Shown here: one piece after another, positions 7,981 to 15,185 of the stretch | How the letters are laid out: every line of letters begins with the position of its first letter | How positions within the stretch are numbered: position 1 is the stretch's first letter | Source: Oscillospiraceae bacterium | GTDB taxonomy: Bacteria; Bacillota; Clostridia; Oscillospirales; UBA929 | DNA length: 22,014 nucleotides | Assembly (NCBI GenBank): GCA_031289065.1 | Contig: JAITQI010000029.1 | Span: forward strand, 1-22,014 | Direction: 5' to 3' | Made by a program: the position numbers and the translations under genes | The notes under the pieces: model-generated | What the model was told of the DNA's origin: nothing | Databases searched by the model: none | Seen by the model: the letters and a program-made list of their open reading frames with translations, nothing else

Positions 7981-8397
7981 ATGAAAAACAGACAGACCCC
8001 GTTCGCCCTCCTGGCCCTGCTGTTAGCGGCCGTCCTATGGGCGGGCGCTTTCGCCGATTGCGCCGCCCCCCAGCAGGCCGAAAGCGCGCCCCCGGAAGCA
8101 AACGCCTCCCCGGAAAGCACACCCACGCTGGAGATTGCGCCCACCCCCAAACCGGACCAAACCGCCACGTCGAAACCCACCCCCACGCCAAAACCGGAGC
8201 CAATGAGCGACATCTCCCCCCTCGTGGAACTGCCAGACGGCATCGTCAGCGACCTCCCCACAGACGGGCTGTACAACGGCGTCCCCTGGCACCCCTTGCG
8301 GATGCTGCAAACCCTGTCCCTCACCGATAACCCCCTCGTCCAAACGCAAATCGACGAACTGCAAGCGTTATTGCCGACGTGCGCGATATCTTTCTAA
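7981..8397 (+). CDS. exported protein with a C-terminal leucine-rich-repeat remnant
   Basis: The 138-residue protein starts at ATG 7981 (AAGGGA nine bases upstream). A hydrophobic signal (about 8-25) ends AGAFA-DCAAP; the Cys at 27 suggests a lipoprotein, but Asp at -1 is poor for a lipobox, so AXA cleavage by signal peptidase I is equally possible. Residues 28-75 are a Pro/Thr/Ala/Lys linker typical of cell-surface proteins. Two LRR-like pieces follow, SDISPLVEL (76-84) and the closing LQTLSLTDNPL with QIDELQALLPTCAISF (109-138), which resembles the end of clostridial surface LRR proteins. The middle LRR units are missing, so this may be a shrunken relic. It probably starts a run of three exported proteins. 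Confidence 0.7.
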   Translation: MKNRQTPFALLALLLAAVLWAGAFADCAAPQQAESAPPEANASPESTPTLEIAPTPKPDQTATSKPTPTPKPEPMSDISPLVELPDGIVSDLPTDGLYNGVPWHPLRMLQTLSLTDNPLVQTQIDELQALLPTCAISF

Positions 8398-8404
8398 TAC
8401 ATCA

Positions 8405-8423
8405 CGCCGCGTATACCGCGGCG
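8405..8423. other. short hairpin before the DUF3160 gene
   Basis: A perfect seven-pair inverted repeat (CGCCGCG / CGCGGCG) encloses a TATAC loop and sits just upstream of the AAGGAG ribosome site of the next gene. It has no T run, so it is not a standard terminator. It may modulate or protect the transcript, or may be chance in GC-rich DNA. Confidence 0.35.
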
Positions 8424-8437
8424 CAAAGGAGACGCCC

Positions 8438-10723
8438 ATGAAAAAATCGTTTTTTACCCTGCTGCTGGTAGCCACCCTGCTGTCCAGCCTGTTCATCGGC
8501 TGCGCCCCGCAACCCGCCAAAACCTCGCCGCCGTCCGCGTCCGCGCCGGGCTCGACGCCAACCCCCGCGTCAGAAGGGGCGCCTTCCTTTGTGGCGGCCT
8601 TCGCCGACAATCCGGGCTATACGTACACGGGAACGCCCTCCGTGCCCGCCTATACGGTCGAGCCGGGGCTGGCCAACATCGTCAACAAGCCGCAGTTCAC
8701 CACGGGTTACACCGGCGGCGACGGCTGGGACGGCTACTGGCTGGCGACGGCGCTGTCCGACGACGCGATCAGCATGATCGTCAAAAACGGATTCGCCGTG
8801 TCCGACAAGGCGAATTGGACGGAATACTTCGCCGTCTACGAGTCCAACCGCTACAATTCCGTGCCGAGCTTTATCACGACGGACAGTGCGTTACACACCT
8901 TCCACCTGCTGTTCGACTATGTGCTTAAAGACCTGGAGCAGCAGCGCCTGTACGGCGAGCTGATCGACCTGAGCGGCGAGCTGGTGGCCGCGTCGGAGGC
9001 GCAGTACCGGGCCTTGGCGGGCACCGACTTTGAAAACGCGGCCCGGCGCAACGTGGCGTTCTTCTCGGTGGGCGCGTCCCTGCTCGACCCGGATTTCGCC
9101 GTCGCGTCATACGCGCAGGGCCTTGTCGAACAAGAGCTTGCGCTCATCGAGGCCCACAGCGGCATCGCCGAATCCCCGCTGATCAACGCCGGCGAGACGT
9201 TTGAAGCCGATATAGACGCGTATCAGGCGGACTATTCGCAATACATCCCCCGGGGCCACTACACCCTGACCCCCGAGCTGACCGCCTATTTCAAGGCGAT
9301 GATGTGGTACGGCCAGATGACCTTCCGCTCCGCCTACGAGGACGAGGTCAAGTCGGCGCTGCTGCAAACCTCAGCCCTGCAAGACGAAACCTGCCAGACG
9401 CTTTGGATGCTGATTTTCGAGCCGACCAATTTCTTTGTCGGCGAGTGCGACGACATCACCTGGTACCAATACCAGGCGGCGCTGGAAGACGTCTACGGCC
9501 AAAACCTCGGCGATGTGAGCGCCGTCACCGACCCGGCGGCCTTCTCCAAAGCGATGGAGAAAATCGCGGCCCTCGCGCCGCCGGCCATCAATTCGGTGCC
9601 GATTTTCGATGAAACCTTGCAGCCCGACAAAAACAGGGCCATCACGGGCTACCGCTTTCTCGGGCAGCGCTTCACCATCGACGGGGCGGTCATGCAGCGG
9701 CTGATGGACCGCGAAACGGCGGAGCGGATGCTGCCCAAGGCCCTCGACATCCCGGCCGCCTTCGGCTCGGAGGAGGCCTATGCCATCCTCGAAGCGGAGG
9801 GCGACCCCGTGGCCTACCCCCAATACGCGGGCAACCTGGAAAAAGTCCGCCGATATATCACGAGTCTAACCGATCAAACCTGGCATTCAAACCTGTATTG
9901 GGCCTGGCTGGACACGTTGCGCCCCCTTGCCGACGCCCCCGCCGGAGCCGGGATGCCGTTTTTCATGCGGAACCAGGCGTGGACGCGCAAGGAACTGAAC
10001 ACGTTCATCGGCAGCTGGTCTGAGCTCAAGCACGACACGCTGCTCTACGCCAAGCAGCCCATGGCCGAAATGGGGGACGGCGACACGGACCCGCCGGAGC
10101 CGCCGGACGATCGCGGCTATGTCGAACCCAACCCCGAGGTGTACGGGCGGCTGGCGGCCCTCGTCCAAATGACCCTGGACGGCTTGGAACAGCGCGGTCT
10201 GCTCACCGACCCCGCCCGCGAGGCGCTGGGCGTCCTGAAAACGCTGTCCGACGGTTTGAGAACCATCTCGGAAAAAGAGCTGGCCAACGCGTCGCTGACC
10301 GGTGAGGAGTACGAATTCATCCGCGTCTACGGCGGCGAACTCGAGCACATCTTCGAGACGGCCAAAAAAGACGAGCTGAATCAGCCTTGGAGCTACTATC
10401 TGAACGAACACCCCGGCGCCGTCGTCGCGGACGTGGCCACCGATCCCAACGGAGCCGTCCTGGAAGAGGGCACCGGCTTCGCCAAGGAAATCTACGTGGC
10501 CTTCCCCCGTGACGGGAAAGTGGTGCTGGCGCGGGGCGTTGTGTTTTCCCAGTACGAGTTCACCGTGCCGCTGGCCGAACGCATGACGGACGAGGCGTGG
10601 CACGAGCAGTTGCGGCGGGGCGAGGAACCGCCCGACGCCGAATGGAAGAAGGCCTTTTTGGCGGACACGGACTATGTCCCCCCGTATTTCTACGCCCAAA
10701 CGGAACCCAACTATGGCCCCTGA
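8438..10723 (+). CDS. DUF3160-family lipoprotein
   Basis: The 761-residue exported protein has a lipoprotein signal peptide (MKKSFF, hydrophobic 5-20, LFIGC with Cys22) and a short Pro/Ser/Thr linker to about residue 48. The rest is one large domain that I assign to DUF3160 from its pattern, including YNSVPSFITTDSALHTFHLLFDYVL, ITGYRFLGQRFTIDGAVMQRL (as separate blocks) and a C-terminal region with WSYYLNEHPGAVVADVATDPNG. The function of DUF3160 is not established. AAGGAG eight bases before ATG 8438 supports the start. Its stop overlaps the start of the following small lipoprotein gene by 11 bases, implying co-translation. It probably sits on the outer face of the cytoplasmic membrane. Confidence 0.85.
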   Translation: MKKSFFTLLLVATLLSSLFIGCAPQPAKTSPPSASAPGSTPTPASEGAPSFVAAFADNPGYTYTGTPSVPAYTVEPGLANIVNKPQFTTGYTGGDGWDGYWLATALSDDAISMIVKNGFAVSDKANWTEYFAVYESNRYNSVPSFITTDSALHTFHLLFDYVLKDLEQQRLYGELIDLSGELVAASEAQYRALAGTDFENAARRNVAFFSVGASLLDPDFAVASYAQGLVEQELALIEAHSGIAESPLINAGETFEADIDAYQADYSQYIPRGHYTLTPELTAYFKAMMWYGQMTFRSAYEDEVKSALLQTSALQDETCQTLWMLIFEPTNFFVGECDDITWYQYQAALEDVYGQNLGDVSAVTDPAAFSKAMEKIAALAPPAINSVPIFDETLQPDKNRAITGYRFLGQRFTIDGAVMQRLMDRETAERMLPKALDIPAAFGSEEAYAILEAEGDPVAYPQYAGNLEKVRRYITSLTDQTWHSNLYWAWLDTLRPLADAPAGAGMPFFMRNQAWTRKELNTFIGSWSELKHDTLLYAKQPMAEMGDGDTDPPEPPDDRGYVEPNPEVYGRLAALVQMTLDGLEQRGLLTDPAREALGVLKTLSDGLRTISEKELANASLTGEEYEFIRVYGGELEHIFETAKKDELNQPWSYYLNEHPGAVVADVATDPNGAVLEEGTGFAKEIYVAFPRDGKVVLARGVVFSQYEFTVPLAERMTDEAWHEQLRRGEEPPDAEWKKAFLADTDYVPPYFYAQTEPNYGP

Positions 10724-11363
10724 CCGTGTATCCCGCCGCCGCACGGGGACGCGCCTCGGTCTGCTCGCGTCGGCGCTGACGCTGACGCTGGCGCTGGCGG
10801 CCTGCGGGGGCGGCGGCGCGGAAACGGACGGCGTGACGGCGGCGTTTAAGGCGTTTCGCGGCATGAGGGAGGCCGGCGACCCGGTTTCGCGCACGGAAAC
10901 CGGCGCCGGCGGTTACCTCTACCGCCTCGAGGGCGGCGCGCTGTCCGTATCGGACGAAGGCGGCGTCGAGCTGTGGTGCTCGCAAGAGGGCTGGTGGGTG
11001 GACGACTTCCGCCTGGGCGACGTCGACGGGGACGGGACGCAGGACTTTGTGTTCTCCCTGTGGAAATCCTACCGGTTCGGGGAAGCGAAACCCGCCCGCA
11101 TGGAAAACGACGACGAAACGGTGCGCAACCATTTGTTCCTGTACACGGTTTTGTCCGGTCGCGTAAAATCGGTTTGGGGCTCGTCCGATCTGCCCCGACC
11201 GATCTACCTGTTCGACCTCGACCCCACCGGTCGGGTAACGCCCGTCTCGTCGGGCATGTTGCTGCGAACGCAGGAGGGCGAATACCGGGACGACTTTTCC
11301 CCGACCGAAGCCACTGCTTGCACGTATGCCTGGGAGGGCTGGGGCTTCGTCCCCCTCGACTGA
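10713..11363 (+). CDS. small lipoprotein with a DxDGDG (FG-GAP-like) loop
   Basis: From ATG 10713 the protein has 216 residues, beginning with a basic stretch (RVSRRRTGTR), a hydrophobic core and the lipobox LAAC (Cys31). The mature part contains GDVDGDGTQDFVFSLW, which resembles the calcium-binding Asp loop of FG-GAP or VCBS repeats; only one such loop is obvious. A second Asp-rich segment, FDLDPTGRV, may be a degenerate repeat. The start overlaps the end of the DUF3160 gene by 11 bases and lacks a strong Shine-Dalgarno, so translation is probably coupled. An in-frame ATG at 10674 would put 13 residues ahead of the signal and is less likely. The function is unknown; the tight overlap suggests it works with the DUF3160 lipoprotein. 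Confidence 0.75.
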   Translation: MAPDRVSRRRTGTRLGLLASALTLTLALAACGGGGAETDGVTAAFKAFRGMREAGDPVSRTETGAGGYLYRLEGGALSVSDEGGVELWCSQEGWWVDDFRLGDVDGDGTQDFVFSLWKSYRFGEAKPARMENDDETVRNHLFLYTVLSGRVKSVWGSSDLPRPIYLFDLDPTGRVTPVSSGMLLRTQEGEYRDDFSPTEATACTYAWEGWGFVPLD

Positions 11364-11391
11364 CCCACCGGGCCCGGGGCGGCGTCAATTT

Positions 11392-11584
11392 GAGTGCCGG
11401 GACATCACCAAAGAAGAACTCCAGCGCCGCCGGTTTGCCGACCTGTTCACCACCCGGGGGCGGGCGGGACTTCGGCATAGACGCCTGCTGGTACAACCCC
11501 TGCGGCCTGGAAGCCCCGTCGGACTGCGCCCCCACCTATCAAATCCGAACCTTACGGGAGGTACTGACCCTTGTCGTTGCGTAA
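11392..11584 (+). pseudogene. frameshifted gene fragment of unknown family
   Basis: Two plus-strand frames look coding because third positions are mostly G or C. The first, about 11386-11460, reads CRDITKEELQRRRFADLF. The second, about 11458-11584, reads FGIDACWYNPCGLEAPSD and ends ...IRTLREVLTLVVA-stop. The switch falls in a G-rich run (about 11456-11470). Neither piece has its own start, so I read this as the remains of one lost gene between the lipoprotein and the aldo/keto reductase. I do not recognise the family. The last part carries the ribosome site of the next gene (GGGAGG). Confidence 0.45.
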
Positions 11585-12437
11585 TAACCCCACCCTCTCG
11601 GCCAATACCCTCCCCCGCCTCGGCCAAGGCTGCTGGAACATAGGCGACGACCCCACCAAGGCCCACGACGAAAAAGCCGCCCTGCGGCGCGGCCTGGAAC
11701 TGGGCATGACCCTTCTCGACACCGCCGAAATGTACGGCGCGGGCCGCTCCGAAGCCCTCGTCGGCGAAGCCCTGCGCGGCCTGCCGAGGGGCAGCTACCA
11801 GCTGTGTTCCAAAGTGTACCCCCACAACGCCAAAGACCCCCTGCTCACCGCCAGCTGCGAAGCCTCCCTCAAGCGCCTAAACGCCGACGCCCTCGACCTG
11901 TACCTGCTGCACTGGCGCGGCGACGTCCCCCTGGCCGAAACCGTCGCGGGCCTGGAGGGGCTGGTCAAGGCGGGCAAAATCCGCCGCTGGGGGGTTTCCA
12001 ACTTCGACGTGTCCGACATGGAGGAGCTGTGGGCCGTCCCAAACGGGCCACACTGCGCCGCCGATCAGGTGCTGTATCACCTCGGCTCAAGAGGCGTCGA
12101 GTTCGACCTGCTGCCCTGGCTGCGCGCCCACGGCGTAGCGGCGATGGCTTACTGTCCCCTGGCCCAGGGCGGTACCCTGCGCCGCACCCGTCAGGACTTC
12201 CTCACCGACCCCCCCCTGCGCGCCGTGGCGAAAGCCCATGACGCGAGCGTCCTCCAACTCATGCTGGCCTTCGTCCTGCGTCAGCCCGGCGTCACGGCCA
12301 TCCCCAAGGCGGGGCGGCCCGCCCATACGGAACAAAACGCGAGGGCCCTCTCCCTGGGGATTTCCCCCCAAGAATGGGCCCAAATCGACGCGGTCTTCTG
12401 GCCGCCGACCGCCAAAATGCATTTGGATATAGAGTGA
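11571..12437 (+). CDS. aldo/keto reductase
   Basis: This is a cytosolic NAD(P)H-dependent carbonyl reductase of the AKR superfamily, 288 residues, with a complete (beta/alpha)8 barrel. The catalytic tetrad is visible: Asp50 (LLDTAEMYG), Tyr55, Lys81 (CSKVYP) and His114 (YLLHWRGD). GVSNFD (about 146-151) is the AKR signature around strand 5, and IPKAG near the C-terminus is the cofactor-binding segment. The start is TTG 11571 with GGGAGGT nine bases upstream; no better ATG is in range. It resembles the short bacterial AKRs annotated as 2,5-diketo-gluconate or methylglyoxal reductases, but the substrate cannot be told from sequence. Neighbours give no pathway clue. Confidence 0.9.
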   Translation: MSLRNNPTLSANTLPRLGQGCWNIGDDPTKAHDEKAALRRGLELGMTLLDTAEMYGAGRSEALVGEALRGLPRGSYQLCSKVYPHNAKDPLLTASCEASLKRLNADALDLYLLHWRGDVPLAETVAGLEGLVKAGKIRRWGVSNFDVSDMEELWAVPNGPHCAADQVLYHLGSRGVEFDLLPWLRAHGVAAMAYCPLAQGGTLRRTRQDFLTDPPLRAVAKAHDASVLQLMLAFVLRQPGVTAIPKAGRPAHTEQNARALSLGISPQEWAQIDAVFWPPTAKMHLDIE

Positions 12438-12499
12438 CGCCAATAGCCCCCGGCGGTTCCCCCGCAACCGATTGCCGAAAGTTTTTACGCTTGCGGGCA

Positions 12500-12528
12500 T
12501 TGACTTTTCCCGCTTTCCTTGATATGCT
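12500..12528 (+). promoter_or_regulatory. sigma-A promoter of the AbrB-type gene
   Basis: TTGACT (12500-12505), 17-base spacer, TATGCT (12523-12528). The start would be near 12535, about 40 bases before the ATG at 12576. Confidence 0.75.
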
Positions 12529-12575
12529 AACCGCAGAAGTAATAATACGCGCAAACCTTGAAAGGCGGCCCTTAT

Positions 12576-12896
12576 ATGAGTGTACCGAAGTCTGCGTTCG
12601 CGGAGCGGGAAATCATCAAGGTAACCGACAACCGGCAGATTACCATCCCCCTAAATTTCTATGAGAAGTTGCATTTTGGCAAAGAGGCGGAATGCATCCT
12701 CGCGGACGATTCCATCGTAATCCGTCCGTTTGCCGTGTCAGACGAGAGTTTTGCCGTGGAAATCCTTGTGGATTTAGTCGCCCAGGGATACAGCGGCAAA
12801 GAGTTGATTGCGAATTTCACCCGGCAGCTCGAACATATCCAAAGCGCAATCGACACGGCGCTCCGAGAACCGGACGAGAAGCCCGAAGGCAGCTGA
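12576..12896 (+). CDS. AbrB/MazE/SpoVT-type DNA-binding protein (antitoxin-like)
   Basis: The 106-residue protein carries a swapped-hairpin SpoVT-AbrB domain at about 13-52 (IIKVTDNRQITIPLNFYEKL, then AECILADDSIVIRPF). A helical C-terminal half follows (AVEILVDLVAQGYSGKELIANF), of the kind that wraps a toxin in type II toxin-antitoxin modules. Many close clostridial relatives precede a RelE/ParE toxin gene; here no toxin ORF follows, only about 130 bases and a terminator. The start is ATG 12576 with AAAGG ten bases upstream; an in-frame TTG at 12558 lacks support. It could be an orphan antitoxin or a stand-alone regulator, likely binding its own promoter. Confidence 0.82.
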   Translation: MSVPKSAFAEREIIKVTDNRQITIPLNFYEKLHFGKEAECILADDSIVIRPFAVSDESFAVEILVDLVAQGYSGKELIANFTRQLEHIQSAIDTALREPDEKPEGS

Positions 12897-13025
12897 GAAA
12901 AGGCGGCCCCGGGGGATACGTAGGGCTGAACACCGGACATAGATGAAAAACAACTTTACCAAACCCGCCCGCGGCCTTTGAAACCCAGCGGAACATGCGC
13001 CCGCCCTCGGCGTTTATTAAGGCTC

Positions 13026-13074
13026 GCCCCTAAAAAGCATACTGTTTTTCAGGCCTTTTCGTGGGGCTTTTTTT
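13026..13074 (+). terminator. intrinsic terminator after the AbrB-type gene
   Basis: GCCCC (13026-13030) pairs with GGGGC (13063-13067), with an inner AAAAG/CTTTT pairing, followed by seven T (13068-13074). It works on the plus strand and overlaps the stop codon of the converging queH by two bases. Confidence 0.65.
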
Positions 13075-13627
13075 ATTTGCTTGGACGCCGCGACCGTCCC
13101 TCTACGCCGTATCGTTCCTCCTCGCTGAACACGCATCCACAGTACTTCTGCCGATACAGCCCCATGTCCCGGGCCGCCTGCTGCCCCGAGCGAAACAGGG
13201 GCCGGAAGTCCCGGTACAAAAAATCCACCCCATGCCGAGCCGCCGCCGCCTCGGCGGTTTGCCGCAGCAGTTCGTGCTTTTGATAGGGGCTGATGAGCAG
13301 CGTCGTGGAAAAGGCGTCGTACCCGTGCCCCGCCGCGAAGGCCGCCGCGGCCTCCATGCGAACGCGGTAACAGTGGGCGCACCGCCCGTCAAAATCCGGA
13401 CTGACCGCCGCCACAAAGGCCCGCAACCCGTACACGTCTTCCGTCTCCAGCGCCAGCCCCGCCCCCTCGGCATAGGCCGCCAACGCGTCCCGCCGCGCCC
13501 GGTACTCGACGACCGGGTGAATATTGGGGTTGTACCAGTACAAAACCGGCTCCAGCCCCTCCCCCCGCAGGCTTTCGGCGCACTTGACCAAACAGGGGGC
13601 GCAGCAGGTGTGCAGTAACAGCTTCAC
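13073..13627 (-). CDS. queH: epoxyqueuosine reductase QueH
   Basis: This enzyme carries out the last step of queuosine synthesis, reducing epoxyqueuosine to queuosine in tRNA, as the non-homologous substitute for QueG. It has 184 residues. Family hallmarks are LLLHTCCAPC (Cys8, Cys9), WYNPNIHP..EY (31-42) and GRCAHCYRVR (Cys83, Cys86), which together bind the Fe-S cluster, STTLLISPYQKHE (107-119), and KYCGC near the C-terminus (Cys163, Cys165), a likely redox pair. The start is GTG 13627, which gives the conserved N-terminus directly and has AAGGGAGGG seven bases upstream; the frame is open further upstream but unrelated. No other queuosine genes lie in the window. Confidence 0.93.
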   Translation of the reverse strand: MKLLLHTCCAPCLVKCAESLRGEGLEPVLYWYNPNIHPVVEYRARRDALAAYAEGAGLALETEDVYGLRAFVAAVSPDFDGRCAHCYRVRMEAAAAFAAGHGYDAFSTTLLISPYQKHELLRQTAEAAAARHGVDFLYRDFRPLFRSGQQAARDMGLYRQKYCGCVFSEEERYGVEGRSRRPSK

Positions 13628-13640
13628 GAACAAACCCTCC

Positions 13641-13724
13641 CTTGGTGTGATAATTTTTGCCGTCCGCGGCAGTTGTTCGGAAATTCCGAACAACTGAATC
13701 CTCCGCAAGCTCGCCCTCCGCAAA
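13641..13724 (-). pseudogene. fragment of a RhuM-family gene
   Basis: On the minus strand 28 codons read FAEGELAEDSVVRNFRTTA followed by ADGKNYHTK. This closely resembles an internal block of RhuM-family proteins, where an EEGEL..DSVV..F.TTAADGKNY..K.YNL segment follows the HTH region. The sequence before and after does not continue the family, so this is a scrap left by deletion. It ends exactly where the queH ribosome site begins, so the deletion may have placed queH behind a new leader. Confidence 0.7.
13670..13696. repeat. perfect 27-base palindrome upstream of queH
   Basis: The arms CAGTTGTTCGGAA and TTCCGAACAACTG (13 bases each) are separated by one A. It lies 43 bases before the queH start and inside the RhuM scrap, where it encodes Ser-Val-Val-Arg-Asn-Phe-Arg-Thr-Thr. 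It has the size and symmetry of a repressor operator, but may be an accident of coding sequence. Confidence 0.7.
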
Positions 13725-13795
13725 AACTATGCGCTCCGTAAGTACATACCCCAAAAGTCACCACATGGGCAAAGCACCGCCCATCACCCCTCCCG

Positions 13796-14776
13796 CTAAC
13801 ACAAGTCCCCCGCCCCCAAACTGTCCGCAAATCCGGCAAAGTAATCCTCAAACGCCGCCGCCGGGTCTTTGGGGTTTTGTGCGAGGTATTCGTACAGATA
13901 GGGCGAAATAACGTGGGAACCCTCGTCGTGGGTTTTGAAATAGCCAGCAGGGTCTATGTCCGCGCCCAACCGGGCCAGCACATGGATACCCAGCGCCTCG
14001 ACCACGTGCTCCTCGATAAACCCGTCCATGTCGTGGTACCCCGAGTGGGGGTTCTGGTTGGCAAAGGCGCGTATCACGGCCGGTTTTTGGGCCAGGGCGT
14101 CCAGAGACGGCCGCACCCGCCCGTAGTCAAAGGGCGGGTGAAACACCTCGTGGGTAATGTTGGACAGGATGGTGGCCTCCGGATAGGAGACGTCGCTAAT
14201 CAGGTTGTAGCCGCAGAGTTTGATGCCGTGGGGCGCGGCGAAAGCGCAGATATAAACCGTCAAATCCTGGCAGTCAAAGGGCTTGTACACATTGATCATG
14301 TCCTCCGCCCTGTAGTTTTGCAGGTAGGCCTCCAGGGCGGCGCGTTTGGCCTCGATGGCCGGAAGCCGTTCCGCCCGCCAAAACGCCTCGAACCCAAGCC
14401 CTTCCAGCTCTTCAATCAGCGGAATGGCGGTGTCCGTGAAGAAGGCAAAATACCGATCGTACGCCTCCCGGGAAAAGCCGTATTCCGTCCTGGCCATGGC
14501 CTTCTCGATCTCCCCATGGCAGGCCAGCATATCGGTCAGCGACCGCTCCTGAAACCCGTCCAGGGCGGAGACCATCAGCGTGAGCGCCGGGGACAGCATG
14601 GCGTAGCCCTGTCCGGCCACCATCGCCGCCATACCGTCTCTGACCCCCTGGCTCAGCGCCGGGTAAAAGCGGTCAAAGACCTCTCTGTGGCGCTTCACGT
14701 AGTATTCGTCCGCCGTCAGCGTGTTCAGCAGACAGAGCATGTCCAAATTGCGGCTGGCCTGGGCTGAAATCCGCAT
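13796..14776 (-). CDS. unassigned protein with a HEXXH zinc-peptidase-like motif
   Basis: The 326-residue protein has no signal peptide or membrane segment. It contains NITHEVFHPPFDYG, in which HEVFH (209-213) fits the HEXXH zinc site of gluzincin metallopeptidases. FIEEHVVEALGIHV (253-266) downstream offers candidate glutamates for the third ligand. The N-terminal half is mostly helical. I do not recognise a named family; a cytoplasmic zinc-dependent peptidase is the best inference. The start is ATG 14776 with GAGGGGGG upstream and a promoter at 14804-14832; the open frame beyond it would cross that promoter. It is transcribed divergently from the DUF3343-desulfurase operon. Confidence 0.7.
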   Translation of the reverse strand: MRISAQASRNLDMLCLLNTLTADEYYVKRHREVFDRFYPALSQGVRDGMAAMVAGQGYAMLSPALTLMVSALDGFQERSLTDMLACHGEIEKAMARTEYGFSREAYDRYFAFFTDTAIPLIEELEGLGFEAFWRAERLPAIEAKRAALEAYLQNYRAEDMINVYKPFDCQDLTVYICAFAAPHGIKLCGYNLISDVSYPEATILSNITHEVFHPPFDYGRVRPSLDALAQKPAVIRAFANQNPHSGYHDMDGFIEEHVVEALGIHVLARLGADIDPAGYFKTHDEGSHVISPYLYEYLAQNPKDPAAAFEDYFAGFADSLGAGDLC

Positions 14777-14803
14777 GGCGAGCCCCCCTCTCTCTCTGCT
14801 ATC

Positions 14804-14832
14804 AGTGTAGCACAGGAACCCCTGCAAGACAA
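14804..14832 (-). promoter_or_regulatory. sigma-A promoter of the HEXXH-protein gene
   Basis: On the minus strand: TTGTCT (14832-14827), 17-base spacer, TACACT (14809-14804). The predicted leader before ATG 14776 is only about 20 bases and includes the ribosome site. Confidence 0.65.
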
Positions 14833-14930
14833 CAAAAACATCGTCCCCGCCGATCCCCTTACCCGCCCTCGTCCCGCTGAACCGCCCGAACACCTCGGAC
14901 ATAAGATAATCCGAAGGAAGGTGTTCATCC

Positions 14931-15185
14931 ATGAGCGGCTGTCTGATTGCCTGCCGATCCCTAACCTATGCCCAGCGAAGCGCCCGTGCGCTGGAAAACG
15001 CCGGGTTCACCGCCACCGTCTTGCGTATGCCCGCCGCCTTGTCCGACAGCGGCTGCGGGCACGCGGTCAAAATACCCGAACGAATGCTGGCTGAAAGCGT
15101 CGCCCTGCTGCGCGACCACGGCCTCCTGCCCAAAAAAGCCTATGTGTTGACCGAGGACGGCCTGTACGCCGAACTGCCCTTATGA
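14931..15185 (+). CDS. DUF3343 protein (putative Se/S carrier-like)
   Basis: This 84-residue single-domain protein matches DUF3343, small proteins proposed to carry sulfur or selenium and often encoded beside a cysteine desulfurase. The body follows the family plan: CLIACRSLTYAQRSARALENAG (5-26, in part), a central LSDSGCGHAVKIP (37-49) with the conserved Cys42, and a C-terminal HGLLPKKAYVL. The start is ATG 14931, with GGAAGG about ten bases upstream. Its TGA overlaps the ATG of the desulfurase gene by four bases, so the two are co-translated and probably act together. The carrier role is an inference from family context. Confidence 0.85.
   Translation: MSGCLIACRSLTYAQRSARALENAGFTATVLRMPAALSDSGCGHAVKIPERMLAESVALLRDHGLLPKKAYVLTEDGLYAELPL

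Noticed and set aside
13624..13851. 75-codon minus-strand frame upstream of queH
   Set aside because: It overlaps the RhuM scrap in another frame and has a low-complexity Cys/Gly/Arg composition with no family resemblance.
14840..14930. Promoter for the DUF3343-desulfurase operon
   Set aside because: A TAAGAT/GATAAT-like box exists near 14900, but no -35 lies at an acceptable distance, so I did not list it.
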